Source of the DNA: an uncultured Bacilli bacterium
GTDB lineage: Bacteria > Bacillota_I > Bacilli_A > RF39 > UBA660
Direction: 5' to 3'
NCBI GenBank assembly: GCA_934183185.1
Contig: CAKPSO010000002.1
Location: 11,825-75,824, forward strand
Length of the DNA stretch: 64,000 bases
Shown here: positions 7,887-16,334 of the stretch, piece by piece
How the letters are laid out: every line of letters begins with the position of its first letter
Numbering within the stretch: position 1 is the first letter of the stretch
Notes under the pieces: generated by a model
Told to the model about the DNA's origin: nothing
Database searches by the model: none
The model's input: only the letters and a program-made list of their open reading frames with translations
Program-made: the position numbers and the translations under genes

Positions 7887-8534
7887 CTATTTATCTAAGT
7901 CAGAATGTTTGATTATAAAAAGGCTTTTTTCTTTATAGAAAGCATAAAAAATATCAGATAATAATACTTTTTCTTCCTTTAGAGTATTTTCTAACCAAGC
8001 CCTATCTTTACCTATTGCGTTTAATGTTTCATTTTGAATATCACCATCTAGTATGAGTGGTAATGGATAGTTACCAAATTTATTACCTTTCTTTAAAAAT
8101 ATACTTAACTTACCACTAGTTTCTAGAATTGCATACTCTACTTCTTCTATACTTCTTACATGTTGTTCTCTTAACTGAGTTAATAAATCATCGATGTTGT
8201 ATCTTTGCTTTACCATTTCTTTAAAGTTAATTATACCTTTATTTATCATAACTGATGGCACCCCATCAAAGGCATCTCTTACTTTGGCATTTTTTAGAGA
8301 ATAAAAAGCCATACCTATTTGTATTAAAACTAAAACTATAATTGGAATGATCGATAAAAAAATACTTTCATGTCTGTTATCTATTGATATAGCTGCCAGT
8401 TCAGCTATTAAGATAGAGACTATTAAATCAACTATTCCTAATTGCCCTACTTCTCTTTTTCCCATAAAACGATATAAAAAAGTAATTAGTACATAAAATA
8501 AAATAGTTCTTTCTAACACAATCCAATATTCCAT
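7887..8534 (-). CDS. DUF421/YetF-family membrane protein
   Basis: 215 residues. Three hydrophobic segments occupy the N-terminal third (residues about 7-85), with the family signature YRFMGKREVGQLGIVDLIVSI between the first two. A cytosolic domain with the RYNIDDLLTQLREQ and PLPLILDGDI blocks follows. This is the standard architecture and length of Bacillus YetF-type proteins, several copies of which are found in spore formers; their biochemical role is not settled. AGGTGATACT precedes the ATG. It is divergent from the small membrane protein gene at 8609. Confidence 0.85.
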   Translation of the reverse strand: MEYWIVLERTILFYVLITFLYRFMGKREVGQLGIVDLIVSILIAELAAISIDNRHESIFLSIIPIIVLVLIQIGMAFYSLKNAKVRDAFDGVPSVMINKGIINFKEMVKQRYNIDDLLTQLREQHVRSIEEVEYAILETSGKLSIFLKKGNKFGNYPLPLILDGDIQNETLNAIGKDRAWLENTLKEEKVLLSDIFYAFYKEKSLFIIKHSDLDK

Positions 8535-8608
8535 AGTATCACCTAATTTTATTATGATATTTAGAATACTTTTTTATTCAGATTCATATCTTTAATTAGG
8601 TGATTTAT

Positions 8609-8974
8609 ATGAATTTATTAAAATATGCTAAGGTATTATTATATATTTTAGTACCTATTTTAATACTTAGTGTGATTGTGTCTTTATTATATTATTTTAA
8701 TTTTATTAATATTGTTAGTAGTAGTTATTTGAAACTGATTATTACTTTACTATCAACTTTAGTTGGAGGAATTTATATAGGAAATAAGGCTACAAAAAAG
8801 GGGTGGTTAGAAGGTATAAAGGTTGGATTTGAGGTAGTAGTACTGTTATTCTTAATAAGTTATTTAGGGTTTGATAAGGGTATAAGTATTAAAACTATGA
8901 TTTATTATTTCTTGATAATTGCTTCATCTATGCTAGGTAGTATGGTTGGTATAAATAGAAGAAAAAGTAACTAA
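8609..8974 (+). CDS. Small four-helix membrane protein, TIGR04086-like
   Basis: One of only two plus-strand genes. 121 residues when started at the ATG at 8609, six bases after AGGTGA; a GTG three codons upstream overlaps that ribosome site. Four hydrophobic helices fill nearly the whole chain, with GGIYIGNKATKKGWLEGI between helices 2 and 3, which fits the TIGR04086 family of putative Bacillota membrane proteins. Function unknown. It is convergent with tgt across a shared terminator. Confidence 0.65.
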   Translation: MNLLKYAKVLLYILVPILILSVIVSLLYYFNFINIVSSSYLKLIITLLSTLVGGIYIGNKATKKGWLEGIKVGFEVVVLLFLISYLGFDKGISIKTMIYYFLIIASSMLGSMVGINRRKSN

Positions 8975-8993
8975 ACTTAACTAGTTACTTTTT
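8963..8993. terminator. Bidirectional terminator between the TIGR04086-like gene and tgt
   Basis: An inverted repeat of about 11 bp (AAAAGTAACTA/TAGTTACTTTT) with T runs in both directions. It overlaps the last codons of both convergent genes. Confidence 0.8.
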
Positions 8994-10102
8994 TCTAAAT
9001 AATCTTTATAAAATTTATCTCTATATTCAAGCAATTTATCTTCTTTGATGGCTTCTCTTAGTTCTTCTGTTAGACGAATTAGGAAGCGAATATTATGTAT
9101 TGATAATAATCTTCCTCCAAGTGACTCATCAACATTTATTAGGTGCCTAATATATGCTTTAGTATAGTTCTTACAGGTATAACAGTCGCATTCTTCTTCA
9201 ATTGGAGTAAAGTCTTCTTTATATTTAGCATTTTTTAAACTAATTTTTCCGTGATGAGTAAAAGCATTACCATGGCGAGCTATTCTAGTTGGAAGTACGC
9301 AATCAAACATATCAACTCCACGTATAACTCCTTCAATAATATCAGCTGGTTCACCAACACCCATAAGGTAACGTGGTTTGTCTTTTGGTAGGAATGGAGT
9401 TGAATATTCAATAGCTAAATACATATCTTCTTTTGATTCTCCATCATTAGCTACTCCACCAATACTGTAACCATCAAAATCTAATTTAACTGTTTCTTTG
9501 GCAGAAAATTCACGTAAATCTTTATAAGCTCCACCCTGCACTATTCCAAATAATGATTGTCTAGGATTACTGTGAACCAATTTTCCTCTTTTTGCCCATC
9601 TGAGTGTCCTTTCAATACTGTTTTTCATGTATTCATATGAAGCACTAGCTGGTGGACATTCATCAAAACTCATAGCTATATCACTATCAAGCTTATTTTG
9701 AATTTGAATTGATTTTTCTGGAGTTAGGAATAATTTAGAACCATCTATATGGCTTTTAAAATAGACTCCTTCTTCAGTTATATCTTTCGGCCTAGCTAGT
9801 GAGAATACTTGAAAACCTCCACTATCAGTTAGTATAGGGCCATTATAGTTCATAAACTTATGTAAGCCACCTGCTTTATCAATTAGATCCTCTCCTGGTC
9901 TTAACCATAAATGGTAGGTATTAGCTAGAATAACTCCAGAGTGAGCTTCATATAATTCTTCAGGCGTTAACATTTTTACTGTAGCTCTTGTCCCTACTGG
10001 CATAAACATAGGAGTTTCTACTGTTCCATAATTAGTTTCAATAGTACCAAGTCTAGCATTAGTATTTTTTTCTTCATGTAATAAATTATATTTTATTTTC
10101 AT
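8981..10102 (-). CDS. tgt: Queuine tRNA-ribosyltransferase
   Basis: This enzyme exchanges guanine-34 for the queuosine precursor in GUN-anticodon tRNAs. Started at 10102 (MKIKYNLLHEEKN) it has 373 residues, the normal length; an upstream ATG would add 26 unconserved residues and run into the neighbouring pseudogene. Landmarks are TPMFMPVGTRATVK, the catalytic Asp region LTDSGGFQVFSL, the nucleophile loop GVDMFDCVLPTR and the Zn-binding CDCYTCKNY with a downstream His. It belongs with queA for queuosine synthesis, though a broken acetyltransferase gene now lies between them. Confidence 0.97.
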   Translation of the reverse strand: MKIKYNLLHEEKNTNARLGTIETNYGTVETPMFMPVGTRATVKMLTPEELYEAHSGVILANTYHLWLRPGEDLIDKAGGLHKFMNYNGPILTDSGGFQVFSLARPKDITEEGVYFKSHIDGSKLFLTPEKSIQIQNKLDSDIAMSFDECPPASASYEYMKNSIERTLRWAKRGKLVHSNPRQSLFGIVQGGAYKDLREFSAKETVKLDFDGYSIGGVANDGESKEDMYLAIEYSTPFLPKDKPRYLMGVGEPADIIEGVIRGVDMFDCVLPTRIARHGNAFTHHGKISLKNAKYKEDFTPIEEECDCYTCKNYTKAYIRHLINVDESLGGRLLSIHNIRFLIRLTEELREAIKEDKLLEYRDKFYKDYLEKSN

Positions 10103-10154
10103 TTTATCACTACTTTCTTTTTTCTTCTTAATATACCCCTTCATGCAATTATTT

Positions 10155-10630
10155 TTATTTTTTTGAGTAACGATAATCATAATCTTTATCTTTTCTACCG
10201 TTATTTACGTAACCAACTTTTTCAGCTGTTTTTATACTTTTAAGATTGTATATACTAATATTTCCACGAATTTCTTTAACTTCTTTCATGTTTTCAACAA
10301 TATACTCTGAAAGATTTTTAGTAATGGGTATGAATAGCCATCACCTCTGAAGTCTGAATGAATTCCGTATTCTAAATTAATAGTACCAACAAAATTTAAA
10401 TTTCCTAGTCTTAGGTAACCAATTAATTTACCATCTTTGTTTTCAATAAGATAAGAATGATTAGGTAGTAATTTGTCTGTAGTAGATTGTGTCTCTAATT
10501 GTTCATCAATATGATAAAATCCATATTTTAAAAAATCATTATCACCAGCTAATTGATGTTTAAACTTGCAATGTAAAATATTATCTTTACAATAGTTAGT
10601 AATGTAAAAATTTCCAATATCTATTTTCAT
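10155..10630 (-). pseudogene. GNAT-type acetyltransferase broken by a one-base frameshift
   Basis: The first 114 codons resemble a GNAT protein (KLIGYLRLGNLNF strand, then GIHSDFRGDGYSYPLL as the acetyl-CoA loop). The frame then hits a TGA at about 10286. Shifting frame at the A-run near 10316-10320 (CTAAAAATC, one A short) restores the missing C-terminal half: LKNLSEYIVENMKEVKEI followed by SIYNLKSIKTAEKVGYV, the classic N-x-S-x-K-AEK-GF ending, up to a TAA at 10155. It was a stand-alone acetyltransferase of unknown substrate. The frameshift could also be a sequencing slip in a homopolymer. Confidence 0.75.
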
Positions 10631-10639
10631 GGGTATCTC

Positions 10640-11668
10640 CTAATATTTTATTAGCATACTATCGCCAAATGAGAAGAAACGGTATTTTTCTTTTACTGCT
10701 TCTTTATAAGCGTTTAGTACATTTTTTCTACCGGCAAGAGCACTAATTAGCATGATAAGAGTTGACTTTGGTAAATGAAAGTTAGTAATTAAATAGTCAA
10801 TGGCTTTAAACTCATAACCTGGATAAATAAAGATATCAGTGTTACCAGTACATTCCCTAAACTCACCATACTTAGTCATAATAGTTTCAAGGGTTCTAAC
10901 ACTAGTTGTTCCAACAGCTATTATTTTTTTATGATTTTTATGAGTTGATGTTAAAATTTTGGCTGTTTCTTTACTCATTTCATAATATTCTGTATGCATT
11001 TTATGTTCAAGAATATTTTCTTCTTGAACTGGTCTAAAGGTACCAAGCCCTACATGCAAAGTAACATAAGCTATATTTATACCTTTTTCTTTAACTTGTG
11101 CTAGTAATTCTTTAGTAAAATGTAGACCTGCAGTTGGAGCTGCACTACTACCTATGTTTTTAGCATATACGGTATTGTATCTAGTTTGATCTTCTAGTTT
11201 TTCGTGTATATATGGTGGTAGTGGCATTGTACCTAGTTTATCAAGTATTTCTAATAATATTCCATTATATATTAATTCATACTTACGAATTCCATCTTCA
11301 CCCTCAAAAATACATTTAGCTTTTAATTCACCATTACCAAAAGAAATAATGGTTCCAACATGTACTCTTTTAGCTGGTCTAGTTAAACATTCCCAAGTGT
11401 CATCTTGAATATCTTTTAATAATAATACTTCAATAATGGCGCCAGTATCTTCCTTAGTTCCAATTAATCTAGCTGGTAATACTTTGGTATCATTAAGTAC
11501 TAAAGTATCTCCTTCTTCCATATAATCTAAAATGTCTGTAAAATGTCTGTGTTCTATTTCTCCAGTATTTTTGTCTAATACCATTAATCTGGATGAATCT
11601 CTTTTTTCTAATGGTACTTGGGCTATTAATTCTTCTGGTAAATAATAATCAAAATCTTCTAGTTGCAT
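10640..11668 (-). CDS. queA: S-adenosylmethionine:tRNA ribosyltransferase-isomerase
   Basis: QueA transfers and isomerises the ribosyl group of AdoMet onto preQ1-tRNA to make epoxyqueuosine. 342 residues from the ATG at 11668; a GTG three codons earlier lies inside the ribosome site. Recognisable blocks are DYYLPEELIAQVPLEKRDSS at the start, DTKVLPARLIG, SAAPTAGLHFT, VTLHVGLGTFRPV and LITNFHLPKSTLIML. It lies seven bases beyond the broken acetyltransferase and 16 bp after the unknown gene at 11685-12251, within the ruvA-ruvB-queA-tgt run common in Bacillota. Confidence 0.97.
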   Translation of the reverse strand: MQLEDFDYYLPEELIAQVPLEKRDSSRLMVLDKNTGEIEHRHFTDILDYMEEGDTLVLNDTKVLPARLIGTKEDTGAIIEVLLLKDIQDDTWECLTRPAKRVHVGTIISFGNGELKAKCIFEGEDGIRKYELIYNGILLEILDKLGTMPLPPYIHEKLEDQTRYNTVYAKNIGSSAAPTAGLHFTKELLAQVKEKGINIAYVTLHVGLGTFRPVQEENILEHKMHTEYYEMSKETAKILTSTHKNHKKIIAVGTTSVRTLETIMTKYGEFRECTGNTDIFIYPGYEFKAIDYLITNFHLPKSTLIMLISALAGRKNVLNAYKEAVKEKYRFFSFGDSMLIKY

Positions 11669-11684
11669 TATAATCACATCTTTT

Positions 11685-12251
11685 CTATTTTTCTATTAAT
11701 TTTAATATTTCGTAATAATCTAATTTTTCTATATGAGAAGCAAATTCTTTAGCAAATTCATCTATTTGATTGGATTTTACTTTGTTTACTTGAGATAATT
11801 TGTAGGCATATTCTAGCATTTCAACTCTAGTAAGATTTTCTAATGTTTTAGTACGAACAGCATTTAAAATAGTGCTATTGCCAACTATTGGTAATTCTTT
11901 TTCAATAGCATTTATTTCTTTTTCGTTAAAGTAATCAGTTAATACAAATAAGCTTCCATATTCTAGTTTAGTTATATCTAATTTTCCAAACTTGATTAAA
12001 CATGAAAGTGTAATGATATAACTGATTTTTTCATCTTTAGAAATAAATAAACCATCTATAAATTCTATAAATTCCAAGATATGTAACTGAACTTCTTCAC
12101 TTTCTAATAAAAGTATTGGTAGGTTAGTCCATTTTTGAATGTCATCACTATTTTCTACAATTTCAAATTTTTTACCTACTATTTTATTTATTTTGTCAAT
12201 AACTTGTTTTAAAGTCATTGGCTTCATCGGATCTAGTATCTTATCTTCCAT
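11685..12251 (-). CDS. Unknown protein between ruvB and queA
   Basis: 188 residues, acidic, predicted almost entirely helical, no signal peptide and no known motif. AGGGG lies eight bases before the ATG. It is packed 18 bp after ruvB and 16 bp before queA, so it is almost certainly cotranscribed with them. Tight packing suggests a conserved lineage gene, but nothing in the sequence indicates a function. Confidence 0.6.
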   Translation of the reverse strand: MEDKILDPMKPMTLKQVIDKINKIVGKKFEIVENSDDIQKWTNLPILLLESEEVQLHILEFIEFIDGLFISKDEKISYIITLSCLIKFGKLDITKLEYGSLFVLTDYFNEKEINAIEKELPIVGNSTILNAVRTKTLENLTRVEMLEYAYKLSQVNKVKSNQIDEFAKEFASHIEKLDYYEILKLIEK

Positions 12252-12269
12252 TTTTTATTCCCCTTTTCT

Positions 12270-13277
12270 TTAATTAAAAATACTATTTTGATATTCTATT
12301 TGCAAGTGTTCATAAGCTAAAGATGTTACCATTCTACCACGTGGTGTTCGTTTTAGAAAGCCTTGTTGTAGAAGATATGGCTCATATACATCTTCTATAG
12401 TAGTAACTTCTTCACCAATAGCTGAAGCAACTGATTCAATACCTACTGGGCCACCGTTAAATTTATTAATAATTGCTAATAATAATTGGTGGTCAGTATC
12501 GTCTAATCCCTTATCATCAATCCTTAGACGTTGTAGTGCTTTTTTAGTAATATCAATGTCTATTATACCATTTCCTTCAACTAATGCAAAGTCCCTAACA
12601 CGTTTAAATAAACGGTTAGCTATTCTTGGCGTACCTCTACTTCTTCTAGCAAGTTCTCGGCTTGCATCGTCTTCAATTGGTACATTTAGTACTTTAGAAG
12701 TTCTCTTGACGATATCTATTAATTCTTCTTCTGTGTAATATTGAAGTTTAGCAATGATTCCAAAACGGTCTCTAAGTGGTGATGTTAAATCTCCAGCTCT
12801 AGTTGTAGCTCCCACTAGAGTAAATGGTGGTAGGTTAATTCTAATATTTCTACTATTTCCTTCACCACCAATAATTATATCTAATACATAGTCTTCCATT
12901 GCTGGATATAATATTTCTTCAATGTATGATGGCATACGATGTATTTCGTCTATAAATAGGACATCTCCCGGCTCCAATGAAGATAAAATTGCAGCTAAAT
13001 CTCCCGATTTTTCAATGCTCGGCCCACTAGCTGTTTTTATATTTACACCTAATTCATTAGCAATGATATTAGCTAGGGTAGTTTTTCCTAAACCTGGTGG
13101 CCCATAGAGTAAAACATGATCTAGTGGTTCAGATCTCATTTTGGCTGCTTCAATATAGACTTTAATGTTTTCTTTTACTTCTTTTTGCCCAATATAGTCA
13201 GCTAAATACTCCGGTCTTATATTCTGTTCTACACTATCTTCTTCTAGTTCCTCGTTTGTTATTATTCTATCATCCAT
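12270..13277 (-). CDS. ruvB: Holliday junction branch-migration helicase RuvB
   Basis: An AAA+ motor that works with RuvA to move Holliday junctions. 335 residues from the ATG at 13277, which has AAAGGAG eight bases upstream; an in-frame ATG six codons earlier overlaps the previous gene. Motifs: Walker A LLYGPPGLGKTTLA, Walker B LFIDEIHR, sensor LVGATTRAGDLTSPLRDRFG and the C-terminal winged helix ending TPRGRMVTSLAYEHL. It starts one base after the preceding stop. ruvA is nearby but separated by an unknown gene. Confidence 0.97.
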   Translation of the reverse strand: MDDRIITNEELEEDSVEQNIRPEYLADYIGQKEVKENIKVYIEAAKMRSEPLDHVLLYGPPGLGKTTLANIIANELGVNIKTASGPSIEKSGDLAAILSSLEPGDVLFIDEIHRMPSYIEEILYPAMEDYVLDIIIGGEGNSRNIRINLPPFTLVGATTRAGDLTSPLRDRFGIIAKLQYYTEEELIDIVKRTSKVLNVPIEDDASRELARRSRGTPRIANRLFKRVRDFALVEGNGIIDIDITKKALQRLRIDDKGLDDTDHQLLLAIINKFNGGPVGIESVASAIGEEVTTIEDVYEPYLLQQGFLKRTPRGRMVTSLAYEHLQIEYQNSIFN

Positions 13278-13278
13278 C

Positions 13279-14049
13279 TTATTTTCTCCTTTCACCGATT
13301 TCTTTTTTTGAAATTATATATGTCAACAATTCTTTTACACTATCAGGAAATTTTTCTTCCCAATCTCTGTAAATAATTCCTAAATTAATGTATTTTTCTA
13401 CTAAATCTAGTGATTCTATTGATAAATGTCTTTTTACTCCTATAATCATACTAATATCATCATATTTCACAGTTCTTAGAAAGCCAAAGCGTTCAACTAA
13501 GTTGATTACAGAATATTTATTAAAATCTACTTTCTGCCACAAATCATTATCTTTAATCAATAAATTATTCAAAATAGTATTAGCTGTAATTTCATGATTT
13601 CCGAATTCTTCATCACTTTTGGTTATCATGGCTATACCATTTGGATCGATTAACCAACTCTTTAGCAGTTTACCAGTAGGTGATTCGATATTAAGTTCAC
13701 TATTACTGCTAATAACTAAATCACAATAGTAACCAGCGTTATTTTTATCAATAGCATAATTAGATACTTCTTCATATGTAAGGTTACCATCATCAGACTC
13801 TATTATAAATAGTTTATTTTTAACTGCTTTTAAGTAATTCTTATCTTTCATAAATGGATTTATAAATACGTATTTTAGTTTAGTCATAACATAATCAAAA
13901 TACGGATCAAAGTATGAATAATCTTTACTAAATTTAATAAAATCATCATAGTTATCTATATTTTCACAAACTATTCTGCAAAAATCATTTACCTCATCAT
14001 AATCCATAAAAACTGTTTGATTATTTGGTAACATGAAACCTACTTTCAT
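13279..14049 (-). CDS. Unknown protein inserted between ruvA and ruvB
   Basis: 256 residues, soluble, with many aromatic and acidic residues. No motif is recognised. AGGTG precedes the ATG. It starts 10 bp after ruvA and ends one base before ruvB, so it is translationally close-coupled to ruvB. In most Bacillota ruvA and ruvB are adjacent, which makes this insertion unusual. A DNA-repair role is a guess from position only. Confidence 0.6.
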   Translation of the reverse strand: MKVGFMLPNNQTVFMDYDEVNDFCRIVCENIDNYDDFIKFSKDYSYFDPYFDYVMTKLKYVFINPFMKDKNYLKAVKNKLFIIESDDGNLTYEEVSNYAIDKNNAGYYCDLVISSNSELNIESPTGKLLKSWLIDPNGIAMITKSDEEFGNHEITANTILNNLLIKDNDLWQKVDFNKYSVINLVERFGFLRTVKYDDISMIIGVKRHLSIESLDLVEKYINLGIIYRDWEEKFPDSVKELLTYIISKKEIGERRK

Positions 14050-14059
14050 TTAAATACAC

Positions 14060-14620
14060 CTACTTTAATAATAGTTTTAGTGATTCCTTAACTTGGTCTT
14101 CTAGAGATAGTTCTTGACTAACTTTTACTACTACTGATTTTATTTCTTTTTCTTTATAGCCTAATCCTTTTAATACCTCAATTAATTCTTCATAACTATT
14201 ATTGTTATTAGAATTTTCCACACCTGTAATAGAAATTTTTCCTTTTAAGTCTAGAATTATTTGCTTAGCTACTTTATCACCTATCTTAGGAAATTTTTTA
14301 AGATATAAAATATTTTCTCTTTCAATAGCATCCAATATTCCTTTTATAGAACCTGTAGCTAGAATCGGAAGAGCCATTTTTGGTCCTAATCCTTTAACAC
14401 TGATTAATTTTAAAAACATTTCTTTTTCTTCCTTAGTCTTAAAGCCATATAAACTATTTTCATCTTCTCTTATAACTTGATACAAATATATTTTTGCCTC
14501 GCTATTTACATCAAATGAATATGGATTAGGTGTATTTATTAAGTAACCAATTCCATTAACATCAAGAGTAACATTAGTTGCATCTATTTCGGTAATTGTG
14601 CCTATCATATAACTATACAT
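14060..14620 (-). CDS. ruvA: Holliday junction DNA-binding protein RuvA
   Basis: RuvA binds the four-way junction and recruits RuvB. 186 residues from the ATG at 14620, placed six bases after GGAGG; an upstream ATG would add 21 hydrophobic residues and lacks a ribosome site. Visible are the OB-fold domain (MIGTITEIDATNVTLDVNGI, YLYQVIREDENSLYGF), the two helix-hairpin-helix motifs (SVKGLGPKMALPILA and FPKIGDKVAKQIILDLKGK) and the short C-terminal RuvB-contact domain. It is the first gene of the ruvA-X-ruvB-Y-queA run. Confidence 0.96.
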   Translation of the reverse strand: MYSYMIGTITEIDATNVTLDVNGIGYLINTPNPYSFDVNSEAKIYLYQVIREDENSLYGFKTKEEKEMFLKLISVKGLGPKMALPILATGSIKGILDAIERENILYLKKFPKIGDKVAKQIILDLKGKISITGVENSNNNNSYEELIEVLKGLGYKEKEIKSVVVKVSQELSLEDQVKESLKLLLK

Positions 14621-14696
14621 ATTAAATCCTCCAATAACTATATCAATTATATAATATTTTTTAGTAATTGAAAATACGAACAAGAGATTTATAAAA

Positions 14697-14722
14697 TAAA
14701 AAGAAGCTTTAGGCCTCCTAAA
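14697..14722 (-). terminator. Probable terminator after the yqeY-like gene
   Basis: A stem TTTAGG/CCTAAA with 3-nt loop (14708-14722) is followed on the minus strand by GCTTCTTTTT. The stem is short and the T tract is interrupted, so strength is uncertain. Confidence 0.5.
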
Positions 14723-14727
14723 AGATA

Positions 14728-15174
14728 TTAAGAATTTAATTTATTTTTGATTATACTAGATACTATTCCCATATCAGCTTTTCCCTTAACTTTTGGAGTT
14801 ACTGCTGACATTACTTTTCCCATATCTTTGATACTAGTTGGTTTTACTTCCTCAAATACTTGGTTAATAATATCTGTAATTTCTTTTTCTGATAACTGTT
14901 CTGGTAAATATTTACTTAAAATATTAATTTCTGCTTCTGTCTTATCAATTAAGTCCTGACGATTACCTTTTTCAAATTCTTTGATTGATTCGTTTCTAGT
15001 TTTAATCTCTTTTGATACTACATCAATTAATAATTCATCATTTATTTCTTTTTTGTGATCAATACTTTGTAGCTTCATAGCTCCTTTTACGCCACGAAGT
15101 GTTGCTAGGCGGATGCTATCTTTTGCCTTCATAGCTTCTATAATTTCTCTATCTAATTCTTTTACTAAATCCAT
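14728..15174 (-). CDS. GatB/YqeY domain protein
   Basis: 148 residues, the whole-length YqeY family. The N-terminal helices carry the family pattern AMKAKDSIRLATLRGVKGAMK; the C-terminal half (SKYLPEQLSEKEI, KDMGKVMSAVTPKVKGKADM) matches the domain shared with the GatB amidotransferase tail, which contacts tRNA. Stand-alone members are of uncertain function, possibly tRNA-linked. It follows rpsU by 53 bp, the same order as rpsU-yqeY in Bacillus. Confidence 0.92.
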   Translation of the reverse strand: MDLVKELDREIIEAMKAKDSIRLATLRGVKGAMKLQSIDHKKEINDELLIDVVSKEIKTRNESIKEFEKGNRQDLIDKTEAEINILSKYLPEQLSEKEITDIINQVFEEVKPTSIKDMGKVMSAVTPKVKGKADMGIVSSIIKNKLNS

Positions 15175-15227
15175 TTTTATTTCTCCTATTCTTAAATCAT
15201 TTTTATAGAAAAAGACTAATACTACGA

Positions 15228-15428
15228 TTAGTCTCTATTCTTATTAGCTCTATTACGTTTACGAGTATTTTTAATGCCTTCTTTTTTGGCATTTCTTCTT
15301 TTTACTCCTGGTTTATCATAACCTTCTCTTTTCTTACATTCAGAAGGGACTCCATCTCTAGCAACTTTTTGTTTGAATTTTTTTAATGCAAATTCTAGAT
15401 TTCCATTTTTTACTGCCACTTGTGTCAT
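15228..15428 (-). CDS. rpsU: Ribosomal protein bS21
   Basis: A 66-residue basic small-subunit protein with the conserved LEFALKKFKQKVARDG segment and a Lys/Arg-rich tail. AAGGAGG lies eight bases before the ATG. It is slightly longer than Bacillus S21 and intact. It is paired with the yqeY-like gene downstream. Confidence 0.96.
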   Translation of the reverse strand: MTQVAVKNGNLEFALKKFKQKVARDGVPSECKKREGYDKPGVKRRNAKKEGIKNTRKRNRANKNRD

Positions 15429-15504
15429 ATTTTCCCCTCCTTCCGCGTTTACTAAAATAGATTATACCTCAAAGTTCCTTATATTTCAACATTTTTTGAC
15501 ATTT

Positions 15505-15867
15505 TTATTTCATAACAGGCGTTTTTGATAAAAACAGGCATTTATTGTTACCATTATTAGTATTTATTGATTCGATAAAGTTACTTCTAATACTTTCTAA
15601 TTCAGTCATGATATTGGGGTCATCGTACCATGAAATTATCTCTTTTGATACTAAATCAAATATCTTTATACTTTCTTTCTCAAAGTCTTTTTCAAGTAAT
15701 ATATCCCTAATATATTCTAGAGGATTATTTTTATCTTCAAGATAATCATTTAATATTTTTCTTTCATCAATGGTTAATAAATCTTTACCATCTAAATAGT
15801 CATAAAGTACTTTTTCTAGATCATATTTAATAACTAATACTCTTAAATCTAATGTTTCTCTATTCAA
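15505..15867 (-). CDS. Unknown acidic protein
   Basis: 120 residues starting at a TTG codon (15867) that has AGGAGG six bases upstream; no ATG alternative fits as well. It is helical and acidic with no recognised motif. It stands between the peptide locus (peptide C ends at 15991) and rpsU. It could be a separate gene or a distal member of the peptide operon; no clear terminator separates them, only a weak inverted repeat near 15967-15992. An immunity role is possible but unsupported. Confidence 0.5.
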   Translation of the reverse strand: MNRETLDLRVLVIKYDLEKVLYDYLDGKDLLTIDERKILNDYLEDKNNPLEYIRDILLEKDFEKESIKIFDLVSKEIISWYDDPNIMTELESIRSNFIESINTNNGNNKCLFLSKTPVMK

Positions 15868-15990
15868 AATATCCTCCTACTAATACTGCATGAGTTTATA
15901 ATAACAGGATATTTTTACTATGTCAAAGGAAACTATAAAAATTAATTTTTAATTTTTCTTATATGAAAAGAGAAAATATTTCTATCTTCT

Positions 15991-16155
15991 CTAACATACA
16001 ATTCGAAAAACTAAACGGAAGAAGGTACCTAAGTACCTTCCTAGCCATAAAATGGTTAAAATACTATAGTTTAATACTACACATATAAGGGGGCATACAA
16101 CTATTAAAGCAATATTTTTTAATAGATTATTATTTAGATTTAGTTTTTTATTCAT
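15991..16155 (-). CDS. Small hydrophobic Cys-ending peptide C of the export locus
   Basis: 54 residues, and its ATG shares a base with the peptide A stop (TAATG), so translation is coupled. Residues about 15-38 form a hydrophobic segment with two Cys. The end reads LGRYLGTFFRLVFRIVC, cationic with a GxxxG motif and a terminal Cys. There is no double-glycine leader, so it may be an immunity or membrane partner of the exported peptides or a leaderless peptide. The C-terminus echoes that of peptide A (LGR-x2-G-x3-R, Cys near the end). Function is inferred from context only. Confidence 0.6.
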   Translation of the reverse strand: MNKKLNLNNNLLKNIALIVVCPLICVVLNYSILTILWLGRYLGTFFRLVFRIVC

Positions 16156-16322
16156 TATAGTGAACACATTCTATTAGATCCTATTCTGCGAAGAGCTGAT
16201 CCAAAATTTCTTCCTAAATCAGCAACTGTTTTAAACATATTAGAAAAAGCATTTATAATTACGCCGGTAACGTTAAATCCTCCTTCAATGTTCATTAATT
16301 CTGTTTTTGATAACTGTGACAT
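16155..16322 (-). CDS. Double-glycine leader peptide A (candidate bacteriocin)
   Basis: 55 residues with AGGAGG eight bases before the ATG. The leader is MSQLSKTELMNIEGG, a textbook double-glycine leader (Leu at 4, Glu-Leu at 8-9, Ile at 12, GG at 14-15). Cleavage would release a 40-residue cationic peptide starting FNVTG, probably an amphipathic helix, containing LGRNFG (GxxxG) and ending RMCSL. C39 peptidases such as the one encoded at 16895-18976 cut exactly such leaders. With peptide B it looks like a two-peptide class IIb bacteriocin, though a signalling peptide is possible. I know no close named homologue. Confidence 0.8.
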   Translation of the reverse strand: MSQLSKTELMNIEGGFNVTGVIINAFSNMFKTVADLGRNFGSALRRIGSNRMCSL

Positions 16323-16334
16323 ATTTTATTCCTC

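Noticed and set aside
16021..16042. Inverted repeat GAAGGTACCTAAGTACCTTC as a terminator
   Set aside because: It lies inside the peptide C gene and has no T tract; better explained as coding sequence for RYLGTF.
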